A DNA stretch of 64,000 nucleotides. Origin: Bacteroidaceae bacterium (GTDB lineage Bacteria; Bacteroidota; Bacteroidia; Bacteroidales; Bacteroidaceae). Positions 17,713-25,255 of this stretch are shown one piece after another; within the stretch, counting starts at the first letter, position 1, and each line of letters opens with the position of its first letter. The DNA lies in the NCBI GenBank assembly GCA_024698925.1, contig JAILQO010000008.1:41331-105330 (forward strand). The letters are read 5' to 3'. The notes beneath the pieces are model-generated. The model worked only from the letters and a program-made list of their open reading frames with translations. It was not told where the DNA came from and ran no database searches. Position numbers and translations under genes: made by a program.

Positions 17713-20700
17713 ATGAAAGTGCTCAAACGTTTTTCGATGGTCATGTTTGCTGCAATCTGTAGCCTAAGTTCTTCTGCTCAGACCGACATTACATTACAGT
17801 ATCTTACCAACCCCTCCTTTGAAGCCGATGCCTCAAAGTGCACAGATTCCGTCAAGAAAAGCGAAAGTACTGACGGCCTTCGAGGTTGGGATGTCAGCAC
17901 CATTACGGGATGGACAACAACACGTCCCGATAAACAATTGCTTATTACCGCTGACTGTTTTACGGACAACAACTTCGGAAAGACTCCGATAGCCGATGGG
18001 AACTATGCTTTATTCCAGCGCATGGGATGGAAAGACGGAACAAGCAGCATTAGCCAGACTTCCACGAAAGCCTTGGAGAGTGGCACTTACCTGCTCACCC
18101 TCAAGGCGAAGGCATTTTATGCCAATGGCGGCAGCAACGCTATTGTGCAGGTTAAAGCAAATGGTCGTAGCATAGGAGCTGGAACTATCGATTTCGTGAA
18201 GGGTTCTGCAGACTGTATGGCCAACACGACATGGCGCGACATAAACGTTCGCTTCACTCTCAAGGAACCCACAGTTATCACCGTGGCGAGCGATATCACG
18301 TGGATCAGCGGCGGCAGCCAGATCGTCCTCGATGATTTTCGTCTTTTCCAGATGCCAGATGACACACCAATTCCTGAAGCGACACATTTCACCGAAGGCG
18401 TTATCACCCACGACTTTGTAGGCGAAACGGAAATGATGCAGGATCTGTTGCAAATGTTAGCCAATTCCATGCAGTATGCCAAGAGCATTTGGTTTAACTG
18501 TCAATACCCCAACTCTAAGGACGAGCCCTGTGGTTATTTCAAAGGCAACAGTGCTGGTCAGAGCAACGAAGACGGCGTGCGCACCAATGCCGATTTTGCG
18601 ATGATAGCGGCCTTCCTCGTGAAGTACGGAAAAGGGAAGGTCACCTTACCTGCCGACATGACTTGGGAAGAGGTACGCGACATGGCAATGAAAAGTCTTG
18701 TCTTCGGTTATTCCACGCACAAGGCCAACAAACTAAAGGTGACTGCCGACCAGCAATATTGGGGCAGCACCTCTACCTCCGACGCCGTATGGGAAAGTTC
18801 ACTTTGGACCATGAGTCTCTGCTATGCTGCATACTTCTTAAAAGATGAACTCACAGAGACGCAGCACACCTATATATATAATATGGTAAAAGCGGAGTGT
18901 AATTACGAGCTCAACCGTTCCATCCCTACAGGTTACATCAACGACACCAAAGCCGAGGAAAACGGCTGGGAGGCCGACGTGCTGGCTTGCGCATTAGGGC
19001 TATATCCAAATGATGATCTTGCAAGCCGTTGGTTTGATCGTCTGCGTGCCTTCGCCATCAATAGCTATTCACAGGTCGATGATGCCAATGACCAGACCGT
19101 CATCGACCCTGACTACGACCAGAAGACGGTTGCCAATTACTATCTCGGTGCAAACCTCTTCGAAGATTATACACTACAGAACCATGAATTCTTCCATACC
19201 AGTTACCAGAATGTAGTCATGCAGGAACTGGGAGAGGCACATTTAGCGATGCTTCTTTTCCAGCAGCCCCTCTCTAACTCCCCCCGTGGGGGGGAGAATT
19301 CCCTAACAGATGGGAATACAAGGGGAAACGCAGCTCTCTCCCCCACGGGGGGAGCGGGGAGAGGGGCTTGGAAGACCAACGCTCTCATGCACAACCAGCA
19401 AAAAGTCTTTGACCACGTACTGAAACGTCTGGCATTGTCCGACGGTGAGCTGGCAATGCCCAACGGTAATGACTGGAGCCTCTTCCTTTTCGATCAGATT
19501 ACATCATACTCCACAGCTGCATGTTTCCTGCGCGATGCAGATGCTCTGATGTTAGAGAACATGGCATACAAGTATATCAAAGCACGCCAGCAAACTACTG
19601 AAGATGGTTCATGGCTTCAGAACAGCGACATCGGGCCACGACGTATGGGAGTTGAAGGTCACCGTGTGATGATGACCTACCTCATGCACCTCGCGGCCTC
19701 TACTGCAGACTTGGAACCTTCTACATGGGACGACTTCTCGGAACGGCAGCAGGAAGCCTATCTGTTCAAGACTCAAAACATCGTACGTGCATCCAGTAAA
19801 GACCGCTTCGTAACGTTCTCATGGAGCCTCGGAGAGAAAAAGAGCTACACAGGCTATCTTGCTGACACCACGCCCGACCGCAATAAAATCATCTGCCCAT
19901 TCCGCGCCAACAACACAGGAAATATCCTGGGGTGGTACAACGTGAGCGGTAAAGGCACCAACGCTACGCCTGTCGTGAGCGGCATCTATAATCTGAAGGA
20001 CAACGCCTTCACCATGAACGGTCGTGTTAACACCAACGATGCCACGTTGGAGAACAGTTTCGTGCTGGCTGCTACCCCTGGTAATGCGGTTATCTACATG
20101 AATCATGTCAAGGGGCTCCAAAGCGGAACCATCACAGGCCGTCGCGGTGGACTGCTGGCCATCACAGTTGACCCGTTCACCTCCGAGCAGCGTACCATCT
20201 ATTCGGCCGAAGGCGAGATAACGACAAATGGTGTAGCTTCCCTAACGTGGCAGACACCGTGGGCCAACATAGACGGTTCCGTAGGCATTGTCACCCTCGG
20301 CGGAACGGGACAAATGGGCTTTGGCGACCGTGCAAATAACAACAGTATCTTTTGCGCCAAGTTCTATCCTCTATACTCAAACGAAAACGCCACCTTCCAG
20401 AAAGGTTCAACCGTGGATTGTTCCGCTGTCATCTACTACAGCCACGTAGATGCCGCTACCACCGAATCCCTGCAAGAACAAGCCGTGAGTCTAACCGACC
20501 AGCTGCCCAAGGGATGGAATGGACTCATCTGTGCAGACCCCGACGGTACACGCTACCTCGCAATAGCAAACCTTGCTGGCGACAGTAACAACAAAGCCGA
20601 GCTCAAAGCGCTCTCCATCGAGGGATTGGGAGCTCCCGTATTGGCAGGCGGCGAGACCGTCATTACTGACAGCAAGGCGACAGCCGCCATTGCCCTTGAC

Positions 20701-21822
20701 GAGAATCATGCGCTGCTGCAGCCCCTGACGGTCTTCATCCAAGGCACCGACGTAGCCGCCAAGATGTTCAATCCCTGGGACGACAACCAGCTCTACATCC
20801 GTTCCGTGAACAACAAGCCGCAAACCGTCACCATCACGATGCAGGTTCAGGGCCAGCCCATTAGCAAGTCTTTCACCATTGACGGCACCACCGTTGTCCG
20901 TTTGGACAATGGAAATATTCAGGCTTACACAGAAGCACAGGAGGACGATTACAAAGACATTACGGCACAATGCATCGTAAACCCTAATTTCGAGGAGGAC
21001 GAGACGTGGGGCACCACAGGCAACATCACGCTCAACGGCACCACCTACAACCCATGCTACACGCAATCGGTGGCGGCCGCCAACAGCAACTTTCCGCAAG
21101 TGTTGCCTGTGAAAGGCTGGAAGACAGAGAACACGCTCTCGCCCGCCAGCAAATTCGCCCTCCTCTATTCTATGCCCTACAGCTTCACACAGTACTGCGT
21201 CTCGCCTTCCAACGTGGGCAACAGCAGCAGTATCATGGCTGTCCCAGCCGTTGACGCGGACTCAGCCAAAACGCGCTGCCTCAGCGTCCTCAACTCGTGG
21301 ACAGCTGGCACCAATGCCATCTCTCAGGAGATCAAACTCCCCACCAGCGGAAGCTACCGCCTCACCTTCGACCTACGCTATGAATGCGCCAACGAGAGCC
21401 GACGCCCAGCCCCCAACGTGATTACCACCACAGGCGGCAATGTCAACACGCTACACTGCGGCATGCGGTTCCAAGGGCAGGAGTTTATGGCATCGTACCC
21501 CAACGCCGCCAACACCTGGCAGCAGCAAACCGTTGATTTTGACTATGTCACTATCCCCAACGGCGACATGAATCAGGCCATAGAAATCTTCATGGGCCTC
21601 AACACCTCTGCGAGTCAGGGTGCTGCCAACAATACACGCCTCTACATCGATAACATCCGCCTGTGGCAGCAGACCAGCGAGCAGCCTGACGCTGTACGCC
21701 AGGCTCTCAACGCTGCACAATCCAGCAATAATCAGTATTACGACCTGACCGGACGTCGCATTGCCGCCCTGCCGCAGCAACGTGGCATCTTCATCCAGAA
21801 AGGACGAAAGATTGTCCAATAA
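17713..21822 (+). CDS. Very large secreted multidomain protein, possible polysaccharide lyase or hydrolase
   Basis: The frame opens at 17668, but the ATG at 17713 begins a good signal peptide (MKVLKRFSMVMFAAICSLSSSAQ), giving 1369 residues. Residues about 30-220 and 1095-1330 are two beta-sandwich domains with a shared pattern (NPSFEAD... and NPNFEED..., both ending in DNIRLWQ or DDFRLFQ), like CBM4/9-type carbohydrate modules. The centre (about 230-690) is helical and resembles (alpha/alpha)-toroid lyases or hydrolases (WEADVLACALGLYPND, NHEFFHTSYQNVVMQELGEA). A beta-rich part follows (about 690-1080). The C-terminus YYDLTGRRIAALPQQRGIFI resembles the secretion/sorting tails of Prevotella surface proteins. 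Residues about 518-553 come from a pair of palindromic repeats. I could not assign a CAZy family. Confidence 0.8.
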   Translation: MKVLKRFSMVMFAAICSLSSSAQTDITLQYLTNPSFEADASKCTDSVKKSESTDGLRGWDVSTITGWTTTRPDKQLLITADCFTDNNFGKTPIADGNYALFQRMGWKDGTSSISQTSTKALESGTYLLTLKAKAFYANGGSNAIVQVKANGRSIGAGTIDFVKGSADCMANTTWRDINVRFTLKEPTVITVASDITWISGGSQIVLDDFRLFQMPDDTPIPEATHFTEGVITHDFVGETEMMQDLLQMLANSMQYAKSIWFNCQYPNSKDEPCGYFKGNSAGQSNEDGVRTNADFAMIAAFLVKYGKGKVTLPADMTWEEVRDMAMKSLVFGYSTHKANKLKVTADQQYWGSTSTSDAVWESSLWTMSLCYAAYFLKDELTETQHTYIYNMVKAECNYELNRSIPTGYINDTKAEENGWEADVLACALGLYPNDDLASRWFDRLRAFAINSYSQVDDANDQTVIDPDYDQKTVANYYLGANLFEDYTLQNHEFFHTSYQNVVMQELGEAHLAMLLFQQPLSNSPRGGENSLTDGNTRGNAALSPTGGAGRGAWKTNALMHNQQKVFDHVLKRLALSDGELAMPNGNDWSLFLFDQITSYSTAACFLRDADALMLENMAYKYIKARQQTTEDGSWLQNSDIGPRRMGVEGHRVMMTYLMHLAASTADLEPSTWDDFSERQQEAYLFKTQNIVRASSKDRFVTFSWSLGEKKSYTGYLADTTPDRNKIICPFRANNTGNILGWYNVSGKGTNATPVVSGIYNLKDNAFTMNGRVNTNDATLENSFVLAATPGNAVIYMNHVKGLQSGTITGRRGGLLAITVDPFTSEQRTIYSAEGEITTNGVASLTWQTPWANIDGSVGIVTLGGTGQMGFGDRANNNSIFCAKFYPLYSNENATFQKGSTVDCSAVIYYSHVDAATTESLQEQAVSLTDQLPKGWNGLICADPDGTRYLAIANLAGDSNNKAELKALSIEGLGAPVLAGGETVITDSKATAAIALDENHALLQPLTVFIQGTDVAAKMFNPWDDNQLYIRSVNNKPQTVTITMQVQGQPISKSFTIDGTTVVRLDNGNIQAYTEAQEDDYKDITAQCIVNPNFEEDETWGTTGNITLNGTTYNPCYTQSVAAANSNFPQVLPVKGWKTENTLSPASKFALLYSMPYSFTQYCVSPSNVGNSSSIMAVPAVDADSAKTRCLSVLNSWTAGTNAISQEIKLPTSGSYRLTFDLRYECANESRRPAPNVITTTGGNVNTLHCGMRFQGQEFMASYPNAANTWQQQTVDFDYVTIPNGDMNQAIEIFMGLNTSASQGAANNTRLYIDNIRLWQQTSEQPDAVRQALNAAQSSNNQYYDLTGRRIAALPQQRGIFIQKGRKIVQ
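19266..19369. repeat. Inverted pair of GC-rich palindromes (copies 4 and 5) inserted in frame
   Basis: Copy 4 (about 19266-19297) and copy 5 (about 19334-19369) are reverse complements of each other apart from a few differences. Each has a CCGTGGG or CCCACGG centre. They are separated by about 36 bases. Together they add about 35 codons to the host gene without a stop or frameshift. Confidence 0.8.
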
Positions 21823-21871
21823 CCATCAAACAGATTGCAAATTGTCTAATTGTAAATTGCCCCATCACAGA

Positions 21872-22900
21872 TTGACCAGTCGCATCCTTCTCATCTATAC
21901 GGGTGGTACCATCGGAATGGACCTGAATCCTGCGACAGGAGCTCTGGAGCCACTTGACTTCAACCACCTCATCAAGCAGATGCCTGAGTTTGCAGCCATT
22001 CCGGCTGGCATCGACGTGTACCAGTTTGAGGCTCCTATCGACAGTAGCGATATGAATCCCAAGCTGTGGGGGCGCCTCGTGGAAATCATCGTAGGCCACT
22101 ATGATCGCTATGACGGCTTTGTGATTCTTCATGGAACAGACACGATGGCCTTCACGGCTTCGGCCCTCAGTTTCATGCTGGAGAACCTGACCAAGCCCGT
22201 TATCCTTACAGGGTCACAGCTACCTGTGAATCAGCTACGGACAGACGGTAAGGAGAACCTGATTACCAGCATAGAGATTGCAGCAGCCCACGATGCAGAC
22301 GGGCACCCTCGCGTACCAGAAGTCTGCATCTACTTCAGCGGCAAACTCCTTCGCGGAAACCGTTCCACGAAGATCAACAGCGAGGGCTTCAACGCCTTTG
22401 ACAGCTTCAACTTCCCTCCCCTAGCGGATGCAGGCGTCAATATCATCTATCACGATGAGATCATCCTGCGTCCAGACTACACGAAGCCGATGACGCCGCA
22501 CTTTGCGATGGACACCAACGTCGTAGTTTTCACGCTCTTCCCAGGCATCACTAAGGAGATTGTGCTCCACCTGTTGGAAGCGCCACACCTGCGAGGCATC
22601 GTGATGCGCACCTACGGCAGCGGCAATGCGCCCCAGCTGCCCTGGCTGATGGAAGCGCTGACGGAAGCCACGCGTCGAGGCATCATCATTATCAATATCA
22701 CCCAATGTGCAGCAGGGCCAGTACAAATGGCGCGCTACTCCGGCGGCTTCCTGCTCCAGAACGTAGGCGTCATCTCTGGCTACGACGGCACCGTGGAATG
22801 CACGATTGCCAAGTTGATGCACCTACTGGGCCACACCACAGACACCGATCTCATCCGCGAGAAGATGTCTCGTTCCCTCTGCGGAGAAATCAGTCTTTAA
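21872..22900 (+). CDS. ansA: Type I (cytoplasmic) L-asparaginase
   Basis: The enzyme hydrolyses asparagine to aspartate and ammonia. Motifs: ILLIYTGGTIGM (catalytic Thr, N-terminus), LHGTDTMAFTASALSFML (second Thr-Asp pair), TGSQLP and, near the C-terminus, NITQCAAGPV. The frame is open from 21761, but this would overlap the preceding gene by 62 bases in another frame. The only near-N-terminal start giving the usual protein is TTG at 21872 (342 residues). No ATG is available at that place. The space between the two genes is an ATTGTAAATTG-like low-complexity stretch. Confidence 0.92.
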   Translation: MTSRILLIYTGGTIGMDLNPATGALEPLDFNHLIKQMPEFAAIPAGIDVYQFEAPIDSSDMNPKLWGRLVEIIVGHYDRYDGFVILHGTDTMAFTASALSFMLENLTKPVILTGSQLPVNQLRTDGKENLITSIEIAAAHDADGHPRVPEVCIYFSGKLLRGNRSTKINSEGFNAFDSFNFPPLADAGVNIIYHDEIILRPDYTKPMTPHFAMDTNVVVFTLFPGITKEIVLHLLEAPHLRGIVMRTYGSGNAPQLPWLMEALTEATRRGIIIINITQCAAGPVQMARYSGGFLLQNVGVISGYDGTVECTIAKLMHLLGHTTDTDLIREKMSRSLCGEISL

Positions 22901-22919
22901 AGCTTACGATTTTATATAA

Positions 22920-23050
22920 CGAACACGAATTACACGCGCTCGGCTCGAAGAGACGCTTGACACCTCAAGAATCTCACGAATTAAGTGCAGCAGGCTACCA
23001 AGGTACCGAGTGCGCTCAACAATTCGCGGGATTCGTGTAATTCGTGTTCG
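22920..23050. repeat. Inverted repeat with CGAACACGAATTACACG arms
   Basis: Perfect 17-base arms at 22920-22936 and 23034-23050 with 97 bases between. Inner segments (CACGAATTAA, ATTCGCGGGATTCG) repeat the same theme, and GCGCTCGG/CCGAGTGCGC can also pair, so a long branched hairpin is possible. Confidence 0.7.
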
Positions 23051-23116
23051 AGAAATATCTTTTTTGTCCTGCGACAAAAGTTTTTTCTATCTCGATACTT
23101 AATTCCCGACTACGGC

Positions 23117-23218
23117 ATACAAAATTTATTTCATGACGTGAAAATAATATTTTACGGTTTGATAATTTTATTTCATGGTTTGAAAATTAAATTTCAAGTC
23201 GTGAAATAAAGTTTGTAT
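23117..23218. repeat. Palindromic array of four 15-base TTTCAnnnnnTGAAA units
   Basis: Units at 23129-23143, 23151-23165, 23171-23185 and 23192-23206, with starts 20-22 bases apart. The first (TTTCATGACGTGAAA) and last (TTTCAAGTCGTGAAA) are the best dyads. The whole array is enclosed by 17-base arms (23117-23133 and 23202-23218) that match at 16 positions. Confidence 0.75.
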
Positions 23219-23281
23219 CACGTAAAAAGGAAATAAATACAAGGATCTTGTATAGAATTAAACGGGAGGAAAAGAGATAAC

Positions 23282-23310
23282 AAAAAAACGAGGCCGCTTA
23301 CGCGACCTCG
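23282..23310 (-). terminator. Rho-independent terminator of the outer-membrane protein gene
   Basis: On the minus strand a stem CGAGGTCGC/GCGGCCTCG with a GTAA loop is followed at once by a run of seven T. It begins about 30 bases after the stop at 23341. Confidence 0.85.
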
Positions 23311-23340
23311 CCTTTGTATAAGATAGATTCTAAGTTTCTA

Positions 23341-24096
23341 TTAGAACTTCCAACCCAGACGAAGAGCGGGGAGCATGCTGAGGCCGAGACCCATAGTCTT
23401 GTCCTTAACCTCAACTTCACCGCTCGTGGTTGCCATCTTTGTGCCATCCCATGCGGTAACTTCGCCCTTACCATTGTTTGCAGTCTGGAGAGCGAAGTTG
23501 AGACCGAACTCACAGCCAACATAGAGGTTGCTTGTGATATCGTAGTCAACACCACCGAACACACCAGCACCGAATACGAAGGAACCCCAGCTATAATCCT
23601 GTTTAGCCAAGCCGTTAGTAGCAGCGGTCTGAGCGCCAGTAGCAGCAGCGTCCTCATTCTCCTGATAGAACTTGTTCCAAACCTTTGTGATACCAAGCTC
23701 ACCACCTACATAGAAGTTAGCCTTGCCAGCAGATGCGATGAACTTCTCATAACCCAGGTTAATACCAATAGCAGTACGAGTGGTCTTTGAGAATGCATCC
23801 TTCCGATAGTCATAAAGAGCCTGATTCAAGCCATTAGTAGCATCAGGAATCATCAGACCAACGGGTGCTCCAGCGGGTGCACCTGGCATAGCAGCAGCAA
23901 AAGGATTAGTTGTGTTGCTGCGAGTTCCAAAGTTGATAGTAGCGCGAACAGCGGAACTCTCATCGAGGAAATAGCGAACCTTAGCACCCTGGAAAGCGAA
24001 CTGGTTGAAAGGATCAGCCATAACTTCAACTGCAATCTGAGCAGAAGCGTTCATTGAGAAACAAGCCACAAGGGCAGCAAAAAGAATCTTTTTCAT
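23341..24096 (-). CDS. Outer-membrane beta-barrel protein, porin-like
   Basis: The 251-residue protein has a signal peptide (MKKILFAALVACFSMNASAQ) and alternating beta-strand sequence ending LSMLPALRLGWKF, with a terminal Phe as in many outer-membrane barrels. Patterns such as GINLGYEKF, FYVGGELGITKVW and NLYVGCEFGLNFALQ are typical of eight- to ten-stranded OmpA-like barrels. No OmpA peptidoglycan domain is present. Pore or structural function is inferred. It has its own promoter and terminator, so it is monocistronic. Confidence 0.8.
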   Translation of the reverse strand: MKKILFAALVACFSMNASAQIAVEVMADPFNQFAFQGAKVRYFLDESSAVRATINFGTRSNTTNPFAAAMPGAPAGAPVGLMIPDATNGLNQALYDYRKDAFSKTTRTAIGINLGYEKFIASAGKANFYVGGELGITKVWNKFYQENEDAAATGAQTAATNGLAKQDYSWGSFVFGAGVFGGVDYDITSNLYVGCEFGLNFALQTANNGKGEVTAWDGTKMATTSGEVEVKDKTMGLGLSMLPALRLGWKF

Positions 24097-24172
24097 TTTC
24101 TTTTCTAATTTAATTGTTAAACAATAAGTTGATTAGTTGTTGATTTTTTAACTCTTTTCTTTAATTCCAACG

Positions 24173-24204
24173 CAAAGGTAAACACTTCTTTTGATTCCAC
24201 CAAA
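24173..24204 (-). promoter_or_regulatory. Promoter of the outer-membrane protein gene
   Basis: Minus strand: TTTG (24204-24201), 20 bases, then TACCTTTG (24180-24173). Both boxes match the Bacteroides consensus. The leader is about 75 bases. Confidence 0.75.
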
Positions 24205-24292
24205 CATTTTCGCAACTTTTTTTAACCTTGCCTTTAAAATTTTTATGATTTTGGCCATTTCGTCATATTTATTGGGAAATTCTTCCAAAAAA

Positions 24293-24325
24293 ATTGGGAT
24301 TTACGCGCTATTCGTCGTATATTTG
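24293..24325 (+). promoter_or_regulatory. Promoter of the lplA-gcv operon
   Basis: ATTG (24293-24296), 21 bases, then TATATTTG (24318-24325); lplA begins at 24378, leaving a leader of about 50 bases. No room or pattern for a classical glycine riboswitch was seen. Confidence 0.6.
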
Positions 24326-24377
24326 TGGCCGCAGAGAGCCAATATCCACTGCTAACCACCAAAAAGAACGTATTTTC

Positions 24378-25166
24378 ATGACGCATGTCTGCCTGCCAAT
24401 GAGCGAAATACGCCGCCTAAGCTTCTATCTGGCGACGGAGGAATACGTGGCTCGTTACAAGAACGAGGGCGACGACCTTTTCTTCCTCTGGCAAGTGGAT
24501 CCTACCGTCATCATTGGCCGCAACCAAATCGTAGAGCAGGAGGTAAATATAGAATATGTACGCGCGCACGCGATCCAATTATATCGACGTAAGAGTGGAG
24601 GCGGCTGCGTCTATGCAGACCGTTCCAACGTGATGATGAGCTACATCACGCGCTCCGACGAGGTCACAAAGACCTTCAGCCGCTATATGACGATGGTGGC
24701 ATCGATGCTTCAGGAGCTGGGATTGCCGGCTACAACGACAGCGAACAACGACGTCCTCATCGACGGTCGCAAGGTCAGCGGCAATGCGTTCTATCACATT
24801 CCAGGCCACAGCATCGTGCATGGAACTATGCTCTTTGACACGGACATGGAGCACATGCTTCACGCCATCACGCCGCCACAGGTAAAACTGGACAAGCACG
24901 GCGTTCAAAGCGTCCGCCAACGCATCACCCTGCTGAAGGAACACACGGACCTGACCATCGACGACTTCAAGCGCTTCGCCATCAGCCGCCTCTGTGACAA
25001 GGAGTTGTGGCTCACGGACGAGGATCTTAAGATCATAGAGAAAATGGAAGACCCTCCCCTCACCCTCCCTTGTAGGGAGGGAGTGGTCACTTCAACTAAT
25101 CACAACCTATTACTAAAGGTATCTGCTCCCACCCTACAAGGGAGGGCTGGGGGTAGAGCCGAATAA
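24378..25166 (+). CDS. lplA: Lipoate-protein ligase A family protein
   Basis: The frame opens at 24294, but ATG 24378 gives the family start MTHVCLPMSEIRRLSFYLATEEY (262 residues). Motifs of the biotin/lipoate ligase fold: QVDPTVIIGRNQ, RRKSGGGCVYAD (lipoate/ATP loop), NDVLIDGRKVSGNAFY and HGTMLFD. It activates lipoate with ATP and attaches it to a Lys, here most likely Lys64 of GcvH, since it leads the glycine-cleavage operon. The family domain ends near residue 225. The tail from there to the stop is translation of two inverted GC-rich repeats, so the natural C-terminus has been replaced or extended. Confidence 0.92.
   Translation: MTHVCLPMSEIRRLSFYLATEEYVARYKNEGDDLFFLWQVDPTVIIGRNQIVEQEVNIEYVRAHAIQLYRRKSGGGCVYADRSNVMMSYITRSDEVTKTFSRYMTMVASMLQELGLPATTTANNDVLIDGRKVSGNAFYHIPGHSIVHGTMLFDTDMEHMLHAITPPQVKLDKHGVQSVRQRITLLKEHTDLTIDDFKRFAISRLCDKELWLTDEDLKIIEKMEDPPLTLPCREGVVTSTNHNLLLKVSAPTLQGRAGGRAE
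25051..25160. repeat. Inverted pair of GC-rich palindromes (copies 6 and 7) at the end of lplA
   Basis: Copy 6 (about 25051-25086) and copy 7 (about 25124-25160) are near reverse complements (CCCTTGTAGGG versus CCCTACAAGGG centres) and are separated by about 37 bases, the same arrangement as the pair at 19.3 kb. The lplA stop follows directly. Confidence 0.8.
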
Positions 25167-25213
25167 ATAACTAAAAAAATGACCCTACAGCCTCCGCCGC
25201 TCAAACAGATTCT

Positions 25214-25248
25214 ACTCTCCCCCTACAAGGGGGAGCGGGGAGGGGGTC
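25214..25248. repeat. GC-rich palindromic repeat, copy 8 (just before gcvT)
   Basis: CTCCCCC/GGGGGAG arms around CTACAAG, then GCGGGGAGGGGG. It ends eight bases before the gcvT ATG. In the transcript it could form a strong hairpin close to the start codon. Confidence 0.7.
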
Positions 25249-25255
25249 TAATTCT

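Larger units (their letters stand above)
22901..23340. other. Intergenic region with two palindromic elements and a terminator
   Basis: No gene is supported here. It holds a 131-base inverted repeat (22920-23050), a 102-base phased palindrome array (23117-23218) and the terminator of the outer-membrane protein gene (23282-23310). Confidence 0.7.

Noticed and set aside
20491..21099. Long open frame (202 codons) on the minus strand within the large secreted protein.
   Set aside because: It is a shadow of a GC-biased gene; composition is Val/Gly/Leu-rich without known motifs.
24326..24377. Glycine riboswitch before the glycine-cleavage operon.
   Set aside because: The leader is about 50 bases, too short for the aptamer.
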